Positions 29,441-37,105 of a stretch of 64,000 nucleotides of DNA are shown here, one piece after another (within the stretch, counting starts at the first letter, position 1; every line of letters starts with the position of its first letter). The stretch spans positions 11,028,920 to 11,092,919 of the forward strand of contig NC_090744.1 of assembly GCF_036898095.1 (NCBI RefSeq), read 5' to 3'. Both the position numbers and the translations under genes were made by a program. The notes beneath the pieces were generated by a model. That model ran no database searches, was not told the DNA's origin, and was given only the letters and a program-made list of their open reading frames with translations. This DNA comes from Palaemon carinicauda. Lineage: Eukaryota; Arthropoda; Malacostraca; Decapoda; Palaemonidae.

Positions 29441-29920
29441 GTGGAAAACCATGGTTCAGAGGCTATGGCACTACCCTAGACCAAAGAACAATGGTTAGAA
29501 TTTGGAGTGTCCTCCTCTTAACCCTTTTACCCCCAAAGGATATACTGGTACGGTTAACAAAACTCATCCCTTTACCCCCATGGACGTACTGGTACGTCCT
29601 TGCAAAAAACTGCTATTTAAAAATTTTTTTTGCATAATTTTGATAATTTTTTGAGAAACTTCAGGCATTTTCCAAGAGAATGAGACCAACCTAACCTCTC
29701 TATGACAAAAATTAAGGCTGTTTGAGCAATTTAAAAAAAATATATTGCAAAATGTGCTTGAAAAAAATAACCCCTGGGGGTTAAGGATTGTAAAGTTCCA
29801 AATAGCCTGGGGGTAAAAGGGTTAAGAGCTGCTTACCATAATCTAGTTTCTCTTCCACCAAGAATAAAATAGCCACTGAACAATTACAGGGCAATAGTAA
29901 ACGGCCCTTTCAAAATTGCT
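29441..29920 (-). mobile_element. (AAT)-tailed retroposon fragment split by a MITE (unit 1)
   Basis: Left part 29441-29518 (CAGTGGAAAACCATGGTTCA, then TTTGGAGTGTCCTCCTCT) and right part 29826-29920 (GAGCTGCTTACCATAATCTA) are adjacent segments of the retroposon. The TTAA-flanked MITE sits exactly between them. Confidence 0.7.
29518..29825 (+). mobile_element. piggyBac-like MITE nested in a retroposon (unit 1)
   Basis: TTAA at 29518-29521 and 29822-29825, with termini CCCTTTTACCCCCA and GCCTGGGGGTAAAAGGG. The internal palindrome is decayed at one base (GGACGTACTGGTACGTCC). Present in both duplication units, therefore older than the duplication. Confidence 0.8.
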
Positions 29921-31275
29921 GGAATATGTCATTCTTGAACAACTAGTTAGTCACTTTTTAAGATCCGAAGCATTGCCAGACAACTGTTCAGCATACAGAC
30001 AATCATATTTCATTTGCTGTTGTAAATGATCGGTTCAAAACGATGGATGTAAACAAATTTGGTATCTTGATATTGCCCGATCTTGGCGCTACTTTCGATA
30101 GTGCACGAACTGCTACTCAATGATTTAAGGGCCAATGGTATCGAAGATCAAGCCCTTGAGTATCTAAGATTACTTGGTTGACAAACTACTGTCTACGAAT
30201 TGGAAACTCATTTATCTTGAGAACAATTAAAAAGAAGGGTACCCAAGGGAAGTGTACTAGGCCCAGTCTTATTCTGTACCTATACTTTAGATCTATCAAA
30301 TGTATGAACTGGAGTTTAAACTGTTTGCCCATGATACACAACTTCACTTTTCATAAATGACATTGATGATACTGCTGAAACTTTAAACCAGGTTCTTACC
30401 AGTGTTAGAGAATGGATGACAAATATACAACTAAATTAAAGAAAAACAACTTAAGAACTTTTGGCGACATACATAAATATTAACAACTTGATCCCAATAT
30501 AAAGTAAATTTTGTGACCTAGAGGTATCACTTGACTGTAATGTATCTCTCAGTGCTTAAAGTCATAATGTAGTAAGAAACACTGGATATAACTTTAGAAA
30601 CACTGCTTTTGCAAAGAAGTAACTGGATGAATATTTTGTACAGAAACCCGTGATTAACTGTGTTCTTACCAAGATTGACTATTGGAACTCCATCCACAAG
30701 AATCTACCAAAAGTGCAACTTATGGAATCACATGGAATTACAAAACATAATAAACATGAGGAGGAAGATTGATAAAATGTGTTCCACCCTGAGAAAGGAT
30801 CATTCCTATACTAATTGAATTAAATTGGCTGTCTATTCAAGCTAGAAAAGTTTAAGATAATGTTTGTGCAATAACCCATCAAGTTATCGGACATCCAAAA
30901 TATCAAGAGAGAATTGCTACATATTGTGCGGCCAATGAATCGTGTAAACAAAAGAATAGTTAAAGATAGTTTCAAATTATTGGAGCCAAGATGCATGTCT
31001 AACAGCAGGATCTACAATTTTCAACATGAGGCTCCAAGACTATATAACAAGCTTCCACTAAGTATCCAAAAGACTGAAGACAAAACTTTCAAGAAGAAAC
31101 TGAAGACATTCTTGTTTTTTAAAGTGCTTCAATAATGTGGATTTGACAATAAACATGGAATAAGCTGTGTATTACTCTAAATACATAAGACTGTAAATGA
31201 CAAACATCCTTGTAGTGCATAAGGTTCCCGTGCTATAGGACCAGGAAACCAGCCCTTAAAATAAAGTAAAAGTGA
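29921..31275 (+). pseudogene. CR1/L2-like reverse transcriptase, heavily decayed (unit 1)
   Basis: A reverse transcriptase can be traced through many frames: KLLEYVILEQLVSHF at about 29915, LPDNCSAYRQS at about 29970, DYLVDKLLSTNWKL at about 30170, the VPQGSVLGP-equivalent region (PREVY.AQS) at about 30245, FKLFAHDTQL at about 30315 (the active-site FADD is now AHD), and REWMTNIQLN at about 30405. The C-terminus reads MLHIVRPMNRVNKRIV, FKLLEPRCMS, APRLYNKLPLSIQKTED and FKKKLKTFLFF at 30914-31135. The 3' tail lies at 31195-31275. Clade is inferred from the GVPQGSVLGP-like and LKTFLF patterns. Non-functional. Paralogue at 43970-45310. Confidence 0.7.
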
Positions 31276-32117
31276 AGTAATTTTCTGAATAATTAGTAAT
31301 TTAAAATTTAGGATAATAAGGATCACAATCCCATCAAAATGAAAGACATCAAATCAACCAAAAATAGAAGCGAGAATATTTGCTGCTGGACAATGCATGA
31401 TCACAACACCTAAACAGGATAAGAACTGCATTGAAGACACTTGACCCCTATGAAGTACATAGAGGTAAGACAGCAAGCTGGGAGAAAGGAAGAATATTAA
31501 TCCACTAGAAGGGTGGGAATTAGGTTGGACATTTTTCTATTTAAAGGATCAGATATATTACTGTATTAGATTTTGGATGATTATTGATGCCATTGCTCTT
31601 TAGATGAAAATTTCAAATTTCGTTGGTACGGCGATTCCTTAAGATATACTAGACGCACATGACTCAACATCATATCTAGCATGCTGTCTGAGGAGCAGTC
31701 AAACCAAGGAGAGGAATATTATAGGCCAAAATGTTGCAGTTTATACTGCTCAAGTAATCATCCTTAATTACAAGTTTAGAGAAACCAGATAGATTTCTAA
31801 AGTAATCACCCACCATATTGTGGTTCACCGATTGATTTCTTAGTACATCTTGGATTCATGAAGACCTGTAAATCTATATCACGGCCTCCTCTTTATATAC
31901 CAACTATTTTATTCTAAATCGACTTTATTGGGTTTATAAAAGCTTAAACAAATATGAAAAATTATAAAAAAAAGAAAAAAGAAAAACATCTTTGATATCT
32001 GCATGTACTTTACACCTTTCACAGAGGGACTTGGAACATAACACTGAGATGGCTGAAAGATTACTGTACTGTGCTGTGGAATTAAAAGATACCTTTACTT
32101 TACCCACAAAATAAAGG

Positions 32118-32650
32118 GTGAGAGAAAAAATGCTGTTGGACCAACATAAGAAAATGATAACCAAATGTGATACAGAAGGTAAATTGAACATTAATTCCAG
32201 ATTAACCAACAAATTAAAATGGATGGCAGTAATCAGAACCGGGTGTCCAAAATACTTAAGAGAATTGTTACACATTGCGCAGCCAACAAATCGTGTCGAC
32301 ACGATAATAATTACAGATGGCTTTAAACTGTTGGAACCTAGATGTATGTCTACTTTAGGCTCCAGAGCCTTTAAATATGCAGCCTCGAGACTATATAATA
32401 AGCTCCACGAAACATTCGAATGATTGAAGACATTAAGGCTTTTAAGAGGAAACTGAAGACTTTCTTATTTCATGAGTCTTTTGACAGTGACGATGCAACA
32501 GTAAATGAACAATATGCAATACGAAATGTTAATACTCTGAACGAACAAGGTAAACGACAGTGGAGGTCCTGTAGAGAGTGGGGTTCCCCTGCTGTATGGG
32601 ACGGGAAAAGCAGCCATCAAAGTAAAGTAAAAGTAAGTAAAGAAACAGTT
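32118..32650 (+). pseudogene. CR1/L2-like ORF2 C-terminus and 3' tail (unit 2)
   Basis: Reads CPKYLRELLHIAQPTNRVD, then FKLLEPRCMSTLGSRAFKY, then ASRLYNKLHETFE with a stop, then a second frame with FKRKLKTFLFHESFDSDDA. It is better preserved than the unit 1 copy: RLYNK is joined here to the preceding frame, whereas unit 1 has a stop before it. Tail AAAGTAAAGTAAAAGTAAGT near 32618. Confidence 0.6.
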
Positions 32651-33327
32651 CTAGCTCAAGGTTAACCAAAAGTGGATTATTTTGTATAAAAATTGCACCA
32701 TAACATCCAAAAGCGTTGGTATAAATAAGACAACCACCACTATGTAAGGATGCAAATTAATGGGGAAAACAATGTTGCTGGTGTCTATAACAATACAGCA
32801 TGACAGGAGAAGATGGAAGTCTTTGAGGTCACAGGGGAAAAGGTTCATTATAAAGGGGATGTATCTGGACATTGCCTACTTACAAAAGGAATGAGATTCC
32901 AAAGAGCATGTTGCTTGTGGCTATAACAATACAGCATGACAAGAGAAGATGGAAGTCTTTGCGGTCACAGGGGAAAGAGTTCATTATAAGGGTGATGTAT
33001 CTGGACATTACCAACTTACAAAAGGAATGGAGCTCCCAAGAGAATACCTTCAATTGAGAGTTGACAGAAAAACACATGCAACACCCAAGTACTGTATTGC
33101 TTAATAAAAGAAAAATTTCAATTAAGTTCAAAATAGTAATGTTACATTAAGAGTGGCACTTCTCAATGGTAACGAGGATCAAATGGAAAGAATTAAAAGT
33201 TGAAAGGCAAAAAAATGAATAACATATTGCCAACTATTTTGGACCAAGTACCTTCAAAAATGAACTAGAAGTTTATCCAAACAGGCTAAAATGTTATTTT
33301 CATTAGTAAAATAAATTTTTGAATATA

Positions 33328-33490
33328 CTTACCCGATGATCATGTAGCTGTCAACTCCGTTGCCCGACAGAAATCTACGGTCGGGATACGCCAGCGATCG
33401 CTATACAGGTGGGGGTGTACTCACCAGCGCCATCTGTGGTCAGGTACTCCAGTACTTCTTGTCAACAAGACCTCAATTTTCTCCTCGGTC
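33328..33490. repeat. DIRS element 1, left inverted terminal repeat
   Basis: About 163 bp, near-exact reverse complement of 39771-39932, from CTTACCCGATGATCATGTAG to AAGACCTCAATTTTCTCCTC. It contains the palindrome AGCGATCGCT (33393-33402) and AGCGCCATCTGTGG (33426-33439), both also present in element 2. Confidence 0.93.
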
Positions 33491-33530
33491 CACTGGTTCT
33501 CTATGGGGAGGAAGGGCGGGTCCTTTAAAT

Positions 33531-33620
33531 CATGATCATCGGGTAAGTATATTCAAAAATTTATTTTACTAATGAAAATAACATTTTTCAATATTAATCT
33601 TACCCGATGATCATGTAGCT
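33531..33620. repeat. DIRS element 1, internal complementary region
   Basis: 33531-33583 is the reverse complement of the element's left end (33291-33341); 33582-33620 is the reverse complement of its right end (39910-39947). The two halves abut at CATTTTTCAAT, the sequence expected at the junction of a circle made by joining both ends. This region templates completion of the termini in the DIRS replication model. Confidence 0.92.
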
Positions 33621-34019
33621 GATTCACACCAAGGGTGGTGGGTGGAGACCAGTATACATGTTAACAAAGAAGCTAAGTATCCCGTATTTCATTTTTATTA
33701 GTTATTCAAAATAACAATATAAAATAAATAAGTACCTGGTAAGGAAGTCGACTTGAACCATTACTCTGCCTTTAATAAGTACGTCTTCCTTACTGAGCGT
33801 AGCGGTCCTCTTAGGATGCTGAACGACTCTTAGGTGCTGAAGTATAAAGGGCTGCAACCCATACTAAAGGACCTCATCACAACCTCTAACCTAGGCGCTT
33901 CTCAAGAAAGAATTGACCACCCGCCAAATCAACCAGGATGCGGAAGGCTTCTTAGCCGACCGTACAACCCAAAAACAACAATAAAAGCAATCAAGAGAAA
34001 GGTTAAAAAGGTTATGGGA
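33621..34019 (-). other. DIRS element 1, 3' untranslated region
   Basis: Non-coding sequence between the recombinase stop and the internal complementary region. It is conserved at many positions with 47360-47760 of element 2 (for example TACCTGGTAAGGAAGTCGAC, AATCAACCAGGATGCG), so it is part of the element. Confidence 0.8.
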
Positions 34020-35213
34020 TTATGGGAATGTAGTGGCTGAGCCCTCACCTACTACTGCACTCGCTGCTACGAATGGTCCCAGGGTGTAGCAGTTCTCGTA
34101 AAGAGACTGGACATCTTTGAGATAGAATGATGCGAACACTGACTTGCTTCTCCAATAGGTTGCATCCATAACACTCTGCAGAGAACGGTTCTGTTTGAAG
34201 GCCACTGAAGTAGCCACAGCTCTCACTTCATGTGTCCTTACCTTCAGTAAAGCAAGGTCTTCTTCCTTCATATGAGAATGAGCTTCTCTAATCAGAAGCC
34301 TGATGTAGTAAGAAACTGCGTTCTTAGACATTGGTAGCGAAGGCTTCTTAACAGCACACCATAAGGCTTCTGATTGTCCTCGTAAGGGTTTTGACCTTTT
34401 CAGATAGTACCTAAGAGCTCTGACTGGGCAAAGTACTCTCTCCAGCTCGTTACCCACCAAGTTGGATAGGCTAGGGATCTCGAACGATTTAGGCCAAGGA
34501 CGTGAAGGAAGCTCGTTTTTAGCCAAAAAACCGAGCTGCAAGGAACATGTAGCCGTTTCCGATGTGAAACCTATGTTCCTGCTGAAGGCGTGGATCTCAC
34601 TTACTCTCTTAGCTGTTGCTAGGCATACGAGGAAAAGAGTTTTTAATGTGAGGTCCTTGAAAGAGGCTGATTGGAGCGGTTCAAATCTAGATGACATCAG
34701 GAACCTTAGGACCACGTCTAGATTCCAGCCTGGAGTGGACAACCGACGTTCCTTAGAGGTCTCAAAAGACCTAAGGATGTCCTGCAGATCTTTGTTGGAG
34801 GAAAGATCCAAGCCTCTGTGGCGGAAAACCGCTGCCAACATACTTCTGTAACCCTTGATCGTAGGAGCTGATAGGGATCTAACGTTCCTTAGATGTAACA
34901 GGAAGTCAGCAATCTGGGTTACAGTGGTACTGGTTGAGGAAACTGCATTGGCCTTGCACCAGCTTCGGAAGACTTCCCATTTAGATTGATAGACTCTGAG
35001 AGTGGATGTCCTCCTAGCTCTAGCAATCGCTCTGGCTGCCTCCTTCGAAAAGCCTCTAGCTCTTGAGAGTCTTTCGATAGTCTGAAGGCAGTCAGACGAA
35101 GAGCGTGGAGGCTTGGGTGTACCTTCTTTACGTGAGGTTGACGCAGAAGGTCCACTCTTAGAGGGAGAGTCCTGGGAACGTCGACCAGCCATTGCAGTAC
35201 CTCTGTGAACCAT
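34020..35213 (-). CDS. DIRS tyrosine recombinase (element 1), 397 aa
   Basis: Integrates the circular cDNA by site-specific strand exchange. I take ATG at 35213 (MVHRGTAMAGRR) as start; the frame stays open upstream to 36923 but that part only mirrors the overlapping reverse transcriptase. Residues 60-150 form the SAM-like DNA-binding domain (RVYQSKWEVFRSWC, TIKGYRSML). The catalytic domain shows Arg203 (TAKRVSEIHAF), His328 and Arg331 (RTHEVRAVATS), Trp354 in the His/Trp position (ATYWRSKS) and the nucleophile Tyr364 (FASFYLKD). The complete R-H-R-W-Y set suggests an active enzyme. The start overlaps the reverse transcriptase frame by about 295 bases in a different frame. Codon 203 is AGA here; element 2 has lost this arginine. 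Confidence 0.92.
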   Translation of the reverse strand: MVHRGTAMAGRRSQDSPSKSGPSASTSRKEGTPKPPRSSSDCLQTIERLSRARGFSKEAARAIARARRTSTLRVYQSKWEVFRSWCKANAVSSTSTTVTQIADFLLHLRNVRSLSAPTIKGYRSMLAAVFRHRGLDLSSNKDLQDILRSFETSKERRLSTPGWNLDVVLRFLMSSRFEPLQSASFKDLTLKTLFLVCLATAKRVSEIHAFSRNIGFTSETATCSLQLGFLAKNELPSRPWPKSFEIPSLSNLVGNELERVLCPVRALRYYLKRSKPLRGQSEALWCAVKKPSLPMSKNAVSYYIRLLIREAHSHMKEEDLALLKVRTHEVRAVATSVAFKQNRSLQSVMDATYWRSKSVFASFYLKDVQSLYENCYTLGPFVAASAVVGEGSATTFP

Positions 35214-37105
35214 TCTCTCGCGGGCCAGAGGGGAGCAACCAACGTCAGCCGTGTCCCTTTGTGAGAGGCGAACTTCTGAAGTACCCTGTTGACAATCTTG
35301 AACGGCGGGAATGCATACAGGTCGAGATGGGACCAATCCAGCAGAAAGGCATCCACGTGAACTGCTGCCGGGTCTGGAATCGGAGAACAATACAATGGGA
35401 GCCTCTTGGTCATCGAGGTAGCGAACAGATCTATCGTTGGCTGACCCCACAGGGACCAAAGTCTGCTGCAAACATTCTTGTGAAGGGTCCACTCTGTGGG
35501 GATGACCTGACCCTTCCGGCTGAGGCGATCTGCCATGACATTCATATCGCCCTGAATGAACCTCGTTACCAGCGTGAGCCTTCGATCTTTTGACCAAATG
35601 AGGAGGTCCCTTGCGATCTCGAACAACTTCCTCGAATGAGTCCCCCCCTGCTTGGAGATGTAAGCCAAGGCTGTGGTGTTGTCGGAGTTCACCTCCACCA
35701 CCTTGTTTAGCTGGAGGGACTTGAAGTTCATTAAGGCCAGATGAACCGCCAACAACTCCTTGCAATTGATGTGAAGTGTCCTTTGCTCCTGATTCCATGT
35801 TCCCGAGCATTCCTGTCCGTCCAATGTCGCACCCCAGCCCGAGTCTGATGCGTCTGAGAAGAGACGGTGGTCGGGGGTCTGAACAGCTAACGAAAGACCT
35901 TCCTTGAGAAGAATGCTGTTCTTCCACCACGTTAGAGTAGACCTCATCTCTTCGGAAACAGGAATTGAGACCGTCTCTAGCGTCATATCCTTGATCCAGT
36001 GAGCAGCCAGATGATACTGAAGGGGGCGGAGGTGGAGTCTTCCTAACTCGATGAACAGGGCCAGCGATGAAAGTGTCCCTGTGAGACTCATCCACTGCCT
36101 TACTGAGCATCGGTTCCTTCTCAGCATGCTCAGGATGCACTCTAGGGCTTGGTTGATCCTTGGGGCCGACGGAAAAGCCCGAAAAGCTCGACTCTGAATC
36201 TCCATACCCAGGTAAACAATGGTCTGGGATGGGACGAGCTGGGACTTCTCTAAATTGACCAGGAGGCCCAGTTCCTTGGTCAGATCCATAGTCCATCTGA
36301 GATTCTCCAGACAGCGACGACTTGTGGGAGCTCTTAAAAGCCAGTCGTCTAAATAGAGGGAGGCTCTGATGTCTGCCAAGTGAAGGAATTTCGCAATATT
36401 CCTCATCAGTCGCGTAAACACAAGAGGTGCCGTGCTTAGGCCAAAGCACAGGGCTTGGAACTGGTACACAACCTTTCCATAGACGAATCTCAGGAAAGGT
36501 TGGGAGTCTGGATGGATGGGGACGTGAAAGTATGCGTCTTTCAGGTCTAACGAGACCATCCAGTCCTCCTGCCTGACCGCTGCTAGGACCGACTTCGTCG
36601 TCTCCATCGTGAACGTCTGCTTGGTGACATAAGCATTGAGCGCACTGACGTCCAGCACCGGTCTCCAACCTCCTGTCTTCTTGGCTACCAGGAAGAGACG
36701 GTTGTAAAAGCCCGAGGATTGATGGTCCCGGACTATGACCACTGCCTCCTTTTGTAGCAAGAGCGACACCTCTTGTTGCAACGCTAGCCTCTTGTCCTTC
36801 TCCTTGTAGTTGGGAGAGAGGTTGATGGGAGATGTAGCTAGAGGGGGATTGCGGCAGAACGGAATTCTGTATCCCTCCCTCAGCCACTTCACAGACTGAG
36901 CGTCTGCACCTCTGCTCTCCCAAGCTTGCCAGAAGGTCTTGAGTCTGGCTCCTACAGCTGTCCGGAGAGGAAGGCAGTCAAAACTTGCCTCTTGTGGACT
37001 TGGAACCCTTCTTGGACTTGCCACGGTGACTGTCTGCACGGGTACCTCCTCTGCTGGAGGTTCTGCCACGAAAGGGCGGGATGAACCTGGAAGCAGGTGT
37101 ATCAA
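34919..37105 (-). CDS. DIRS reverse transcriptase/RNase H with methyltransferase-like domain (element 1)
   Basis: The open frame is 728 codons and its first codon is TTG, not ATG. Reverse transcriptase: RLFLVAKKTGGWRPVLDVS at 136-154, VSLDLKDAY at 184-192 with catalytic Asp, CFGLSTAPLVFTRLM at 220-234, and YLDD at 251-254. RNase H: FSDASDSGWG at 416-425, NCKELLAVHLAL at 447-458, NSDNTTALAYI at 473-483, MADRLSR at 524-530, giving the D-E-D-D set. Residues 557-635 (TIDLFATS, DAFLLDWSHL, YAFPPF, VAPLWPAREWF) match the adenine-methyltransferase-like domain that follows RNase H in DIRS elements, with PPF in place of a PPY core. It overlaps gag by 128 bases in the +1 frame, so expression probably needs frameshifting or internal initiation. 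Confidence 0.92.
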   Translation of the reverse strand: MIHLLPGSSRPFVAEPPAEEVPVQTVTVASPRRVPSPQEASFDCLPLRTAVGARLKTFWQAWESRGADAQSVKWLREGYRIPFCRNPPLATSPINLSPNYKEKDKRLALQQEVSLLLQKEAVVIVRDHQSSGFYNRLFLVAKKTGGWRPVLDVSALNAYVTKQTFTMETTKSVLAAVRQEDWMVSLDLKDAYFHVPIHPDSQPFLRFVYGKVVYQFQALCFGLSTAPLVFTRLMRNIAKFLHLADIRASLYLDDWLLRAPTSRRCLENLRWTMDLTKELGLLVNLEKSQLVPSQTIVYLGMEIQSRAFRAFPSAPRINQALECILSMLRRNRCSVRQWMSLTGTLSSLALFIELGRLHLRPLQYHLAAHWIKDMTLETVSIPVSEEMRSTLTWWKNSILLKEGLSLAVQTPDHRLFSDASDSGWGATLDGQECSGTWNQEQRTLHINCKELLAVHLALMNFKSLQLNKVVEVNSDNTTALAYISKQGGTHSRKLFEIARDLLIWSKDRRLTLVTRFIQGDMNVMADRLSRKGQVIPTEWTLHKNVCSRLWSLWGQPTIDLFATSMTKRLPLYCSPIPDPAAVHVDAFLLDWSHLDLYAFPPFKIVNRVLQKFASHKGTRLTLVAPLWPAREWFTEVLQWLVDVPRTLPLRVDLLRQPHVKKVHPSLHALRLTAFRLSKDSQELEAFRRRQPERLLELGGHPLSESINLNGKSSEAGARPMQFPQPVPL

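Larger units (their letters stand above)
18671..31523. repeat. Tandem segmental duplication, unit 1
   Basis: The block beginning TTGGACATATTTC at 18671 recurs, with scattered substitutions, from 31525. After subtracting the foldback MITE with its LINE (18801-21541) and the 25361-28010 insertion, unit 1 is about 7.46 kb. The end of unit 1 (GGAAGAATATTAATCCACTA at 31491) runs straight into the start of unit 2. Both units share internal features in the same order: a LINE C-terminus, the decapod-type repeat at 23.24 kb, a truncated MITE, AAT array, SINE, nested MITE and CR1-like reverse transcriptase. Confidence 0.85.

Noticed and set aside
35214..36923. Upstream extension of the recombinase reading frame in DIRS element 1 (and 48955-50406 in element 2)
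   Set aside because: It lies entirely within the reverse transcriptase coding region in another frame, has no recognisable domain and is rich in Gly/Ser/Arg typical of shadow frames; the recombinase starts near 35213 and 48954.
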